A stretch of 64,000 nucleotides of DNA from Symbiodinium microadriaticum (GCA_001939145.1 LSRX01000295.1:311100-375099), one strand, 5' to 3'. Counted from the first letter of the stretch, positions 1-12,006 are shown. Numbers and translations: made by a program. The notes: generated by a model from the letters alone, not told the origin.

Positions 1-1572
1 AGAGGTTTCCCAAAGTGCCACCTAGAAACAGAACACTTTCAGGGGAAATGTTCAAAGCGGTTTGTATATGGGTAGTTCTCTAGATTAGGGTCCCTTGTTA
101 GGTCGCCCCAAATAGCACGGCACATTACGGCACCGCATTTAAAAAAGATCCTACAACTCTATACCGTTTAGGGTTGGGCTTACAGGGTTTTCACGGTTTG
201 CAGTCGGGCACTTCAGGGCTATTGGGGTTTCAAGGGGGTGAAGTGTAGGCCCATATCCTGGGCGTCCAAGTATACACTTTGGCATTGATCTAGCCCGATT
301 TGGGTAACTTGAGACCAAAGTAACACTGTTTGAGCGCATGAACGATCAGGGATAGGACTGCTGCCGTTTGGCATTTGGGGCTTCAGAAAATGAGCGTTCT
401 TGGGGTTTCAGGGCTCAGGGCACTGGAAAGTAGTTCGAGAATTAGGGTCCAAACAGTGAGTTTAGGGTCGGGGGTTTAGGGTTAGGTGCCGAGGCACTGC
501 CAGTCAACCACATTCCCGTAGTCTTTGTGCAGGAAGATGTGGATGCCAACCTCGCCCGAGATCTCTGCGACTCGAAATTTTCATCCTTGAAAACCTAGAA
601 CCCTAAACAACCCTTAAAGTTCTTCAAGTTCTACAGCCCCGAAAACAAATTTCCCATAAGCCTGTAGCCCTAGGCCCTAGGAAGGACATAAGCATCAACA
701 TTTTACAAGGAACCCCCTACGATTCCTGGGCGTCATCATAAAGGGATCTATATGGGATATGCCTATCCTGGACCTATCCTAGCGGCATGTGCTTGCTTGG
801 GCCGTATAAAAACGGTTTATCATGACCCCGAAACCCTAAGACCCATAAAGACAAGGTGTATATTTTTCGACGAGGAGCTAGATCGGCGTCAGCGATGCTC
901 ACGGTAATCTGCCTGACTGGATGGCTTCGGACTCCCCAAGCCGTTTAAGGCTTCTACCCCAAAGCCTCATGGCACGGTGTAGATGGAAGATGTTCCAAGG
1001 ATGAGATGGATCCTTTTCAGGGATCCATCTCATCCATGTCAGGGTTTCTGGCTGAAGTTCAAAACAAATGTTATTGATTTGCTTTTGGGGCGGGTTCTTT
1101 TGGAGCATTGGGGCCAGCGAGACCTAGGCTCAAAGACTCGAATGAGTGCACGAGACCCTAGTGCTGACGGACCATAACCGGATAAATAGTAACAGGCTGT
1201 GCCTTAGACTACCAGAACCCAGTTTTTGTAGGTTTGTATTATGAACCTCTAGATAGACTTTTAGAGGGACCCGTACAACAAAGCAGGTTTTGGTAGGTTA
1301 CGGTGGGGAATATACCAGCATCCCCTAGGCAAAGGATACTCACGTGAAGGCAATGCAGGAGTTGACCCCCCAAGTATATCCCCAAATACATAATATAATA
1401 TTCCTGAAAATGTAAGGCCCTTGATATTAATTGCAGTTTCGAAGTATATTGTTTGATCACGGGCTATTGGCTCTGTGGGCAAACGTGCACTTGTTTCGGG
1501 GAGGAGCGAATGTTCAAGGTTGAGCTTCGTGGAACATGTATAGCTACAGGGATTCCTCTGCTAATTCAGGGC

Positions 1573-2150
1573 TGTAAAGGGCCCTAAATAGTTACCAATA
1601 CTATTTTGGGGGTTCCTGATTACGTTTATCATATTTTGGACCACAAAACCCTATTCTAATTAATAAGGCCCCCTATTAAAACCGTTTAAACCTTTGGTAT
1701 TGGTAGATATTTACCCCATCATGCCGTAACCCCTACATTACTATTACCACAAGAAGGCTAGAGATTGCATACTATAGGAGCCGCTAGGCAATTACCAATA
1801 CCATTCTGGGGTTCCTGATGATAATCTTAGTATAATGTACTCCAAAGCCCAAATTAATTATGGCCCGTATGTTACTCAACCCTAAATCCTACACTCTAAA
1901 CCACTCGTCCACAAAGCTGCACCGCCTTCCCGGCCCACCGCCGGTCGCGAGGATGCCGTGTTGCCTTAGAAGCACGAAGCGCCAGAGTTTTGAGTCTCGG
2001 GTTTACCTTGAGGCTTAAGGGGTAGGCCTACACCGTACACCACAGACAATACAGGGACCTTAATAGTTGGAATAGGGTTTTGGGGCATATTCTACTACAC
2101 TAGGAACCCCCACAATGGTATTGGCAATTATTGACGCCCCCTATATCATC
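1573..2150. repeat. Cluster of family-B fold-back element copies
   Basis: Three degraded copies of the family whose arms read roughly GGGGCCTTAATNATTAGAA then TAGGGTTTTGGGG, with the reverse complement at the other end. They lie at about 1573-1680, 1786-1870 and 2050-2145. The third runs from a GGGACCTTAATAGTTGGAAT-like arm to a GGCAATTATTGACGCCCC-like arm. No open frame is inside any of them, so they look non-autonomous. Confidence 0.6.
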
Positions 2151-2510
2151 CAAAGCCTTAGACAGCAAAACCGAAGCCTATACAACTGTGATGCTCCTTG
2201 GGCATCCGGGCGGCAAATCCTCCCTGAACTCCACGGCGCATTCCTGGATTGCATGGAGCAAGAGGAGGGGGATCAAGGTTGAAGGTTGTTGAGAAGCTTG
2301 TTCGTTTCGGTGTTTAGGGTTTCGAGTTTAGGGTTGTTTCAGTCCAGAAAACAACATACACCTGCCCTGAGCCCGTCACGTAGGACTCACCACCGCGCAA
2401 CCCACCCCAAATTGCCATTGCAACTCTCTGATCCCATGCGGACTCACTTTCAGCTCACGCCAACAACGCGGCGTTTGGTTCTCTGTCATCTACTTGAAAA
2501 AATGCTCTTG

Positions 2511-2599
2511 CCCTTAGCATCAAAATAGCCCAAAAGCCTTATATAATAGGGTCTTTGGGCCCAAAAGCCCTAAAATATGAGTCCTTCGATGCTAAGGGT
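2511..2599 (+). repeat. Family-F fold-back element (about 88 bp)
   Basis: The ends read CCCTTAGCATC and GATGCTAAGGG. The centre carries CAAAAGCCTT and the palindrome TTTGGGCCCAAA. Related copies are at 7392-7478, 14070-14157 and, reversed, 24075-24165. It has no coding capacity. Confidence 0.65.
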
Positions 2600-3279
2600 T
2601 GGGGTTTATCATCCCTCAAGTGAGAAAAGACTGCTAGGCAACCAAGAGACTCGAGAGCTGCCAGCATGCACTACCTAAGTGGTCTGAAAGGAGCATTCAC
2701 TCTTATGGTTTAGGGTTTAGGCCCTAAGCCCTACACTTTGGACCCCGAAAGTCCTAAACCCTAAAACTCTAAACCCTAAGCCCTAAACCCCTGAACGCCC
2801 TAAACCCACAGCCATAAATCCTGAAGCCCAGGCCAAGGTTGCAAAACTCCGCGCAAGTAGCACGAGGTTTGGGCTTAGCGTTTAGGGTTTAGGGTGTTAG
2901 GGTTATATAGGGTTTAGTGTTTAGGGTTTAGGGTTCATCAGAACAAGAGTTAAGGAGGGGTTTAGGGGTTTCAGGGTTTAGGGTTTTGGGTTTAGGGTCT
3001 AGGGTTTCTGGGCTTCGAGGCTCTAGGCGTGCAAAACACAACATCCGAACAGTAATCCAGCTGCTTGAAGGGGTCTTTTAATGCGTAGAACAGGGCTCCC
3101 TTAAGGGCTTAGGGTTTAGGGCTTAGGGTTTAGGGTTTAGGGCTTAATACTTGGAACAGGGCTCCCTTAAGGGCTTTTGGTTCAGGGCTCCTTCAAGGTT
3201 CCTGTTAGCGCCCCCTCAAGGATTCCTTTACGGGTTCCTTGAGGGAGTTCTATAAGGGATCTATGATAAGGATTTGATA

Positions 3280-3380
3280 CGGTTGATGATATAAACCCTG
3301 CATTACCCATAATAAGGAATATACCATAATTCCCATGGTTTAGGGCTGTTAAGGTAATGCAGGATTTAGATCATCAACAG
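3280..3380 (+). mobile_element. Family-A MITE, copy 1 (101 bp, TA flanks)
   Basis: Terminal inverted repeats start CGGTTGATGATATAAA and end TTAGATCATCAACAG. A TA dinucleotide lies directly outside each end (3278-3279 and 3381-3382). The same 101-bp element recurs at 12748, 19342 and 53170. The length, arms and TA target suggest a Tc1/mariner-type non-autonomous element. The superfamily is an inference from the TA target only. Confidence 0.75.
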
Positions 3381-4151
3381 TAGTAGAGGGCTTTGCAAAG
3401 TTCCTGGTTCGAAGCCCAAGGCACATGCAGCTGGTGGTAGCCACCTCGGTCGCTAAGTTTTCCAACCCAGGGGGTCCTATATAACTCTATAGTAGAATGT
3501 AGGCTCTCAATGTTCGGGATCAGTATTACGACTTGAAAAATCCTAAACCCTAAACCCTAAACCCCTATTATGACTTGAAAAATCCTAAACCCTAAACCCC
3601 TAGACCCATAGCAGTACCTAGGACCTAAACCCTAAACCCTAAACCCGGATACGCCAGCCCGCAGCTCAGGACGGGAAGCCTCGCACCCCAGCAAAACCTA
3701 TACCGTAGGGTTTAGAGGGCTCCTTTTGGGGGTACCACGGGGTTCTAGAATAGCTGTCTGGTTTAGGGCTCCTTTGAGGGTAATGACTACATAGGGTTCT
3801 TGAGTCGGTTTAGGGTTCTGTTGGGTTTAGGGTTTAGTGCGGTCATCCCAGATATGATTTGTAGGGTTTGGGGTCACGGGTCTTGGCTCGGAATCTGGGG
3901 TAGTCCCTGAACCAACATCTCAACCCTAAGCCCTAAAACCCAAAACCCTGAAAACAGGAACTACCATGGAGACTGTAGGTCAAGTTTCACCCTTCTAGCC
4001 GCAGACGCTCCAGCGAATCGTGCGCCTATTTGTAGATATTCTCGGTACTGGTAGAGGTTTTGTCGCTCTTTGGGATGAGGGTTTAGGCATTCACGTAACA
4101 CTTCTGTGACATGGGTTTTAAACGGTGTGTAATGTTCAAGGCTTAGGACTG

Positions 4152-4228
4152 AGGGTTTGAGGGTTTGGGGTTTAGGGTTCAGGGTTTAGGGTTTAGGGTT
4201 TAGGGTTTAGGGTTTAGGGTTCGGGGTT
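4152..4228 (+). repeat. Interstitial TTTAGGG tract
   Basis: About ten TTTAGGG-type units, five or six of them perfect and consecutive, with TTCAGGG and TTTGGGG variants at the edges. The motif is the Arabidopsis-type telomere unit also used by dinoflagellates. The position is internal, with unrelated DNA on both sides. Confidence 0.9.
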
Positions 4229-4534
4229 AAGGGGGGCGGGACTGCCTTTCCACTTTCTTTCACAACCGAGCTCGGCGCAGTGGTTGATCCAGTTTTGGCA
4301 GAACAAAGGGGTCTCCAGCGTTGCCTCTTTACCGCAGCGGCAGCAAGTCCAAGACTCCATCTCCATGCAGTGGGTTCGGGTTCGGGTCTAGGCTCAGGAT
4401 TTCGAATTTCGGGCTTTAGGGTTTAGGGTTTCGGGTGGAACGCGTCTATTCTATTTGTGTAATCTGGATTCTTGCCCTTGCCAAGCCTTCCTTTCCAGGG
4501 CCCGCTACCTAGGCATGGAACCAAAACTATCGAG

Positions 4535-4662
4535 ACCCTGGCCCTAAACCTGACCAAGAACATAGCACTTCCAGGACCCTCCTGGTACCCTCAAATAGGG
4601 GTATATGGTCCCAAATAAGGGGTGTTTAGGGTCTAGTAGAGGGTAGATGGAGGGTCTAGGTT
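4535..4662 (+). repeat. Dispersed repeat shared with 58725-58826
   Basis: Both places carry an AGGACCCTCC arm, a central TATATGGTCCCAAAT segment and an end reading GGTAGATGGAGGGTCTAGG. The two ends are partly complementary, so this is probably another fold-back family with two copies in the window. Confidence 0.55.
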
Positions 4663-5134
4663 GGGTCTCTGTCAGAGTTCTCTAAAGTGTCTCGAAGGGC
4701 TTCTTTCAGGGTTCTGGAGGTTCGAATAGGGGTCCTCAACAGGAAGTGAAACATCGCACTGACACATCAGGTACTCCAACTGCCCTCTCAAGCGATTTGC
4801 TTCCAGTGGAATGTCTGACAGAGCACCCGACGGCGCGGCTGGAGAGCCAAAACATTGCAATTCATGCCGGCAAGCGTTAAAAGACTCTAAACCCTAAACC
4901 CTAAACCCCGGCTCCAAGCAAACTGTGGTTACCGACTTTGGCGTGTGCCGGCTACACATGACACCTGCTTCGGAACCTAAAGTCTCACTTGGAGGGTGAG
5001 AGTAGTGGTTTAGGGTTTAGGGTTTAGGGGTTTTTAGGGTTTAGGGTTTAGGGTTTAGGGTCTTAGGGTTTAGGGTTTAGGGGGACTTGCAAAGTCGGGC
5101 AAGAAGCAAGGGAACTCTAGGTATACATACCCGT

Positions 5135-5438
5135 GGCCCGAAAGACCTACCTCTTTCAGGAACCATAAATATAGAAGCTCCAACAGGGATCCCGAAAATG
5201 TAGGTCTTCGGCTACAGCTACTTGTAAGCCTAATTCAAGTACCAAGAAGCGCATTGAAAACGCGGCCGTGGGGATCGTCAAACCTAAACCTTCTGTTACC
5301 CAGCAGCGGCTATGACAGTGTAGGCTTGAGGTTGAGGAGTTTAGAGTTTACCCTTATTTCCCCAAAGAACCTACATTCTTAAGGACTTAGGTAAAGAAGT
5401 CATATTCAGGAAGCCTGAAAAGGGTAGGCTCTTTAGGG
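5135..5438. repeat. Two family-G fold-back elements
   Basis: Copies at 5135-5214 and 5360-5438 have arms like CCCCAAAGAACCTAC and GTAGGCTCTTTAGGG around an AT-rich loop. Other copies are at 11222-11301, 55016-55090 and 56707-56786. Only the arms are conserved and the loops differ. Confidence 0.55.
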
Positions 5439-5522
5439 TGCAGGTAGGGTTTAGGGTCCCAGAGTTGGCTCAAGAGTTTAGGGGCCCCTTCGGCCGGAGG
5501 CTATGAGGGTTCGAGGGCAGAG

Positions 5523-5630
5523 TGTAGGGGCCCTAAATACTTAGAACAGGTTTTGGAGAGATTCCTGATACAAAATTATAGTATAATCGGCCCCAAGACC
5601 CTATTCTAATTATTAAGGCCCCTGCATTAA
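5523..5630 (+). repeat. Family-B fold-back element
   Basis: Starts GTAGGGGCCCTAAATACTTA and ends CTAATTATTAAGGCCCCTGC. The arms are about 35-40 bp with mismatches around an AT-rich loop. No open frame. Confidence 0.65.
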
Positions 5631-6146
5631 CTCTTCAGGGAGGCTGTTTTTGCAAGACCGCACTTCGGGAGTGCGGGGTTGCAAGATCAGCGATAGACGG
5701 GTCTTCAGTACATAAGCTGTTGGGAAGGGTTATTAAGTCCGAAGACTCTCAGTACATGTGTTATAAGGGGTAGCATTGACATTTCGGGCTTATAGAGCTT
5801 AAGGGTCTAGGCCGTTGTCGGTGTTTCGGGTTCAGGGTGCCTGCTTCGGGGGTGAGATTACGGTAGACCCCGTAGACCCCTAATGATGAGCCTCCTTTCG
5901 TTTACGGGTATTGGGAACCCGAGTATAATTCGATGAAAACACAGAGCTTTTGTTGAACAAGTGGCATCTACACAAGGCCAAACTTGGCAGAATCCCCATG
6001 CCTGCGTTAGGGTCCCCAGGGTCTGCGCACGATGGGGAAGTGATGTTTGAGCAGGGTTCCTGTACAGGGAGGTCTCAGGGATCATTTAAGGCCTAACGGC
6101 TAGGGTTTCAGGGTCCATATCAACATTTTGGGGCTGCAATCTTAAA

Positions 6147-6247
6147 CTACCCATAGGCTCCATTGTAGTTCCTTTTTGGGATTACCTGAACCTTGTATGA
6201 TCCTAAACATAGGCCACAAAAAGGAACTACAAGGAGCCTATAGGTAT
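6147..6247 (+). repeat. Family-C fold-back element
   Basis: Left arm CTACCCATAGGCTCCATTGT then AGTTCCTTTTTG. Right arm CAAAAAGGAACTAC then AAGGAGCCTATAGG. The stem is about 30 bp and the loop about 40 bp. A larger copy with another element in its loop is at 26565-26764, and weaker copies are near 58070-58175 and 60640-60770. Confidence 0.7.
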
Positions 6248-7391
6248 AGATATAGTTAAGAAACCCCGACGATTCGTCTCATTAACTATCCGGGCTTCTA
6301 TATAGTTCAATTTCTGCGAGTTGGGGTTGTTAACTAAACGTGGGCCCCTTTGATCGTCCGTGGCCTTCATGACGGACATAGACTTCATGGCCTTGACGAT
6401 GGCCTGCACAAGATGTAATGCAGGAGCCCTAAACCAGAAACCCTGAATATAGGGTCCTAGGTCTGAGCTGGTTCGGTTGCATGGAGCAGCCTCGAGGGTT
6501 TGTTCGAAAGTTTGTGGAAGAGCTGCTGTTTGTTGTCGTAAGTCAAACTCTGCTTTGTTGGAGCTTAGTGCCTATATAGGTAGCGAAGCAGTCTTGCAAA
6601 CAGGACGCACACGAAACACAAGTCCGCAATCCTGTAATCCTACATATACCCTGAGCCCTACACACTCAGCCACAAAGCCTCCAACTCTCGTAACAGAAGC
6701 TCTCCGAGAACCCTTAAATGAACCCCGTGAAAACAGCCACCCATAAGATAGGAGCTTTACTCAGGGTTAGAAGAATTATTGCCTTGGGGTCGAGTATAGT
6801 ACAACCCATCTTCAAATGTTACTATTTCATTCTGGTTCATACAGAAGTATGTGGTACAACGATAACCACTAAACCTCTAATCGTGTGTATGCAGCCAACG
6901 TCGTCCACGCTCAGAGATGCGCATCGCCCGCTCCTCCGGTGAGTTCGTCGTGCCGCCCGCAAGCGATACACTTTACCCTTCTCAACATCTCCTGTGGACG
7001 CCAGAGTCCAGAACTACCTCGGGTCGTTGTCAGGCAGTCAAGCGACGTGGACAAAGCCATAACCTTTCTGGCAAATCACGGACTTTCCGGCCACGCAAAC
7101 ACAAGATTGTCAAACTCGGCAAGCTCACAGTGCTCGCGCCCAGCGAGTCTTCTCGGGGCTTCCAGCTTGCGACCACTGTCGATAAGTGTGGGACACGGCC
7201 TGATGGACCCACAGATCACCCTAAACCCTAAACCGAGAGACATCTGATGTGCGGCTGAAGCCTAAACCCTATAGCCACTGAATCCTAAGGCCTGAAGCCT
7301 AAACTCTAAATCCTCAAGCCAAAACCCTAAAGCAAAAAACTTGAAGCCGGAAGCCCGTCATGCTGCCAATCTCGTTGAAGATAGAACATAC

Positions 7392-7478
7392 CCTTAGCAT
7401 CAAGATAGCCCAAAAGCCTTGTATAATAGGGTTTTTGGGCCCAAAAGCCTTAAAATAGGCGTCCTTTGAGGGTAAGGG
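7392..7478 (+). repeat. Family-F fold-back element
   Basis: CCCTTAGCATC start, central TTTTTGGGCCCAAAAGCCTT, ending TTTGAGGGTAAGGG. Close to the copy at 2511 except for the right terminal arm, which has drifted. Confidence 0.6.
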
Positions 7479-8366
7479 ATAGGGTTTGCAGGTAGTCATT
7501 ATAGGGCTTTGGGTTTAGGGTTGCTTGGGTGGGGATTGCTCGTCCCGCGGCTGCTGCTGCTGCTGCTGCTGTGGTTGTTGGTGCTGCTCATCTGCCTTGT
7601 TTATGTGTGGCATGGCCACGCACTTGCCAGGCAATTATGACAAAGCCGCTGAATAGAAGATAGTTGTTCGCTTGTTTGATTGTGTGTGTGTGTGTGTTGT
7701 GTTTTGTTTTGTTTTGGTGTGTTGCCAGCATTGCCAAGTTAAGAGTCACAAAGCCTGAGAATACAGTGCTAAGGACAAAGCAGAGTTGTGACGAGGCCCG
7801 CCCATATGATGCTGTCTCAAATTCGACGCATCAAAATGAAACTGCCTCAGATTGCTACAACCCCGGTCAGAAAGGACAACTATGTAAAAGCCACGATAGC
7901 TGAAATCATAACAGGCGCCAGCAAGGCAGGTGCCCAGATACGAAGCCGTCAAACACAGTACGCTGCCGCCTTCATTGCCTTTGCCGGCTTTGTGTCCTTT
8001 CGTCCTGCAAGCCATGGGCAGCTTGCGGCTCGCAGGCTCCGGGACCCCAAAACCCTAAACTCTAAACCCTGAAACCCTAAACCCCTAAACCCTAAACCGT
8101 AAGCCTAAGCCCTAAACCCTAAACCCTAGACCCCTAAACCATAAACCCAAAATGCCCCAAGGCCGTCTTCGGCAGCGTGCCTGTGACGAGGCACTTGAGC
8201 TACTGTGCCAAGCAGGGTTCATGAACATGTGCAAACCGACACTCTGTTACAAGCCTCTCCACAAAATAAGCCCCATCAGACGTCGTTGATAAGACTTTCC
8301 TTGAAGCCTTGCTCCACATGAGTAAGCGAGGAAGCCTCTCAGCGCAAGACATCGGCCGAGCCGTGA

Positions 8367-9381
8367 TCAAGGAATCCCCGACAGACCCGACACCCCACCT
8401 AGACCCTCGAATGTAATTAGTTCGTAAATTTTTGGACAGCCTGCTATACGATAGAAAGGTACTAGATGTTCGGGTCCAAGAAATTCCCGATAGCGCTTGC
8501 CCTTAAAGCCCGCAGCGATAAATGCCCTAAGGTTCCGTTTGCGGGCCAACACCCCGTCGCGTGTCAGGTAAAGGTAATCCTCGTACCGTTCTGTAGAGAA
8601 TTCCGTTGCTTCCAGAGCATCTCGGGCCACTTGCCCAGCACCTGGTACGTCATGGCCGCCTTCGTCCAACATGGCTCGTAGTTGCCTGCCACGCAAGGCT
8701 TTCCACCAGCCAAGCGCACCGTCCCCAGCTTTTCGAGACGTAGAACATCCCCCGGTTGACGGACGGCTGCAGCTTATTCCGGCACCATCCTTCTCCGAGG
8801 TAGTCGTGGGAGCTAGCATTGGGGCGTGTGCCTTCACAGGAAAAGCGGCTCGTCCCACAGTTCACGGCAGACCTGAACTGCAGCATCAGGTGCAGGTGGC
8901 ATGTCCTTGAACTGTTCTGCTCCATGGTGGCAGACCAGTGCTGCACATTCCAGGATGCCACGTGCCTTTCCAGCAGGAACCGCTGCTACGTTGCGCCGCT
9001 GTCTGTCAGGAGCCAGCTCTGGTATACGTATAGGTGAGCAGGACTGCGACGGAGCGCACACGAAAGCCCTCACAGGCGGGAGCCAGTGCGGCTGCGGCTG
9101 CTGCGGGTGCTTGGGTTGGCTGGGCCGGCCGGCCCCTGCCCTTCGAGTTCTTGCTCGCAGCGACCCAAGCATCCCTCGCAGCGTTCAGTCGCTGTGCATC
9201 CGCGGCAGCGCCACCTTTGTCTGGATGCACATGCACGTCACGACACTCGGCGAAAGGCCTTGCTGACCTCGTCGTCATTGGCCTCCCGTGCCAGCTTCAA
9301 GTCCAAGCCATAGGCTGCTGCAAGGGACAGCAACACGGAGACCAGGACACGCTTGGCCTGCTGCAAGGCGTCCACCGGCAT
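8367..9381 (-). pseudogene. Broken J-domain + HUH Rep-like gene
   Basis: Four minus-strand frame segments line up in order. From 9381 an ATG opens a frame with a J-domain-like start (AREANDDEVSKAFRRV), which stops at 9238-9240. After a frame change, 9278-9006 carries HPDKGG (9211-9227), the J-domain signature, and in the same frame 55 residues later VLLTY (9030-9044), resembling Rep motif I. After another break, 8961-8650 carries HLHLML (8881-8898, the His-x-His metal site), a PNASSHDYLGEGW segment and FYVSK, whose YxxK fits motif III with its catalytic Tyr. After a third shift, 8585-8530 reads YEDYLYLTRDGVLARKRNL. No Walker A or helicase part follows, so the 3' end is missing. HUH Rep proteins nick DNA to start rolling-circle replication. 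I recall Rep-like proteins with this last motif in dinoflagellates. A minus-strand frame at 9812-9546 could be a further upstream piece. At least three frame breaks make it non-functional unless some are introns. Plus-strand frames here are shadows. Confidence 0.7.
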
Positions 9382-10852
9382 GACTTGTAGCTATCGTGAA
9401 TCTTCCTGATCGTCAAGCCCCACATCAACGAGTCAGGCGCGAGCAGTCAAGCAAGATTTACACATTTCAAAAAGTCGGGGTAAGGCAGCGTGAAGTTGGG
9501 GCGCCAGAGTCCGCTCCAAGTAACTCCAGTGAAGCTTCTGAGGGCTTAGCCCCGTGCCATGCCGCCTTTTTTCGCTATGACTTCCTTACAAGTCTTGCGG
9601 AAACTAGCCACGATGTTGCTCGCGACTGTTTGTGCTCTCTCAGAGGCAAGAACCGCCCGCACTCGGGCTTTGAATGTTGTCACGCCTGGAACAGGCCTCT
9701 TTCGACGGAGGTCCTCCCGGTCTTTCTCATGGAGACGTCTCCGAAGCCAGGCCCACATTTGCCCCTGTGTGACGATCTGAAAGGAGGACATCTTGAGCCG
9801 CCTACCAACCATAAACCCTAAACAACCCTAAAACTCAAACAGCCCTAAACCCTAAACAACCCAACACCCCCAAACCGCCCTCATCGTAATCCTCCAAAAT
9901 CTCAACCATCTGGGGATTCCGGCAGAAGAAACCCCGAGCCACAACTTGAAAGCTTCCAACCACAAACCCTGAGCCGTATAGGGCTTAGGGTTCAGGGTTC
10001 AGGGTTTAGGGTTTAGGATTCGGGGTTCAGGATCTAGGGTTTAGGGATCAGGGTTTAGGATTTGGGTTAAGGTTTAGGGGTTCAGGGTTTAGGGTTTAGC
10101 ATTAATTATTCCAAACTAAACTTACACCGAAACACACCCCGCATTTAGTACTTCAAAGTATAACTTACACAGATTCCTTCATTTTTTCAATCTATAACTC
10201 TCACTTACGCCGAAACACCCACCCCCGCGCTTTCGATTCCGGAGAATCTGAGAAGCCTCGGCTCGACTTCATCTGCTGCTTCGGCGCCTGCTTCGCCTTT
10301 GGCCCTTTCCTCGAGCACCCAAGGCCCGGAGTGTAAGGTTTAGGGTTCAGGGTTTAGGGGTTTAGGGTTTAGGGGTTTAGGGGTTCAGGGTTTAGGATTT
10401 AGGGTTTAGGGTTTAGGGTTTATGGGCTTAGGGTTTAGGGGTTTAGGGTTTAGGGGTTTACGGGTTTAGGGCTTAGGGTCTAGGGGCCCAGTGCATTTTG
10501 CTAACATGAACCTGGGCTAGCCTTCTCAGGTAGAACAGGTCTGCATGAGGTTCTGGTAGCTGGCCATGATTGAGGCCTGTAAAGTAAATTCTGCGAAAGA
10601 GTCGCTCATAGTATAGGGTTTTAGGGTTTAGGGATTAGGGGTCTAGGGATTGAGGAATGTTTAGGGTTTCCAGGGTTTAGGGTAGGCTTCTACACGTACA
10701 ACTCTTCGGAGGGTCTATACCATGTGGCTCCTATACTTAACCCGAAGCTAAACCATAGAATCCTTGACCCTACACCATGTCGTCCCCCTTGTAGAAAACG
10801 CTTATGTTCTCGCAGACAGGTGCAGAAAACAAACTGCGACGACAGTATCCTC

Positions 10853-11110
10853 TAAACCCTAAACCCCTAAATCCCTAAACCCTAAACCCTAAACCCCTAA
10901 AGCCCTAAACCCCTACACCCCTAAAGCCCTAAACCCTAAAGCCCTAAACCCTAAACGCCTCAAGCCTTAGCCCTAAAGCCCTAAACCCTAAACCCCTAAT
11001 CCCCTAAATACCCCTAAACCCCTAAAACCCCTAAAACCCCTAAACCCCTAAAAACCCTAAAAACCCTAAACCCCTACAAACCCTGAAGCCCTAAACACCC
11101 TAAAACCTTA
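10853..11110 (-). repeat. CCCTAAA-type degenerate array
   Basis: About 35 units of CCCTAAA, CCCCTAAA and CCCTAAAG follow one another with small indels. The G-rich strand is the minus strand here, whereas the tract at 10337-10490 just upstream runs the other way. It is therefore not the inner edge of a single chromosome end. Confidence 0.85.
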
Positions 11111-11221
11111 GCCCTTAGCTGGCCCTGAACCTCCAAAACTCCCAAAGTTCAAAGCCTAAACCCCTACCTGGAACCCCGAATAGCCTGCCTTTTTCGGGTT
11201 TTGGCCTTAGGGTTTAAGGTC

Positions 11222-11301
11222 ACCCCGAACAACCTACCTTCTTAAGGTTCCTAATTAAAAGTTTCTTGATATAAGTCCTGAAAAAGTAGGTTCTTCGGGG
11301 T
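11222..11301 (+). repeat. Family-G fold-back element
   Basis: Begins ACCCCGAACAACCTACCTTC and ends GAAAAAGTAGGTTCTTCGGG. The arms of about 20 bp pair with a few mismatches around an AT-rich loop. Confidence 0.6.
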
Positions 11302-11838
11302 TATAAGGTAACTCCTGACAAGCCCTCGCTGGGTCCAACTCCATCAATGCCTACTTGGAGGATCATGGACTTGGTAGTTAAAGTTGCAAGCACCTGAATT
11401 GCGGCTCTCAGCGATTCAATGTATAGTATCCCGGTGTAGAACCCTAAACCCTAAACCCTCAGAGTTTAAGTGTTCAAGGCGTCTTGGCATCCTCAACTCC
11501 ATAATCCGAAACCCGCAAATGCCAAAACCCCAAACCCCTAAACCCTAAACCCCACAACCGGAAAACCTGCAAATCCCAAAACCCGAAACCCAAAACCCCT
11601 AAACCCCTACCAAGTTTTTTCGGCCGAACCCCTAAGTTGGCTGGGCATCAGCGACTTCATCATCTTCATGGCCTTCCGAGCCTGCTGTAAAGGAGAAACG
11701 AAAGCACTTGCGGTGATTTAGGGTTTAGAGTGGGATAAAGCATAATCCCGTTGTGGAGCCCCGAGGAATAGGAGTGTTGGTGAGCATTCTGGCCCCTACA
11801 TTATGCAACTCACATATTCCCCAACTCTCCCTACCAAC

Positions 11839-12006
11839 GATCCCAGATAGCCTAATGCCCCTTAATTAAGGAATATACCTTAAATTATTATAGGGGCCTT
11901 AATGTAATGGTTTAAGCTATATTCCTGAATTAAGTGGAAACCCTAAACCCTAAACCCATAAAGGAGCCCATATTCCTTAATTTAGGGGTCTTGGGCTCTC
12001 TGGGAT
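11839..12006 (+). repeat. Family-E fold-back element carrying a telomere-motif insertion
   Basis: Ends read GATCCCAGATAGCC and GGGCTCTCTGGGATC. The inner stem contains CCCCTTAATTAAGGAATATA and its counterpart. Compared with the intact relative at 25630-25742, this copy has an extra AAACCCTAAACCCTAAACCC segment (11938-11957) and extra DNA in its right half. Confidence 0.65.

Larger units (their letters stand above)
1..8366. repeat. Repeat-rich intergenic DNA with degenerate TTTAGGG repeats and fold-back elements
   Basis: No convincing gene is visible. The stretch is a patchwork of degenerate interstitial telomere motifs in both orientations (denser at 2705-2940, 3110-3150, 3541-3650, 4152-4228, 5006-5085 and 8040-8150), listed MITE-like elements, and unassigned DNA. 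Short open frames at 6477-7247 and 7664-8072 lie in somewhat more GC-rich DNA. They overlap one another, match nothing I recognise and have no clear splice context. A (CTG)n run is at 7553-7573 and a GT-rich run at 7679-7700. Confidence 0.75.

Noticed and set aside
1..500. Left window edge considered as a chromosome end
   Set aside because: No pure terminal array is present. Telomere motifs are mixed in orientation and not denser here than elsewhere.
3404..3450. GGTTCGAAGCC as a possible tRNA T-loop (also 59045 and 13823)
   Set aside because: No matching acceptor stem, D-arm or anticodon arm at the right distance in any of the three places.
8466..9821. Plus-strand open frames over the Rep-like region
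   Set aside because: They are shadows in GC-rich DNA. The minus strand carries the ordered HPD, LLTY, HLH and YxxK motifs.
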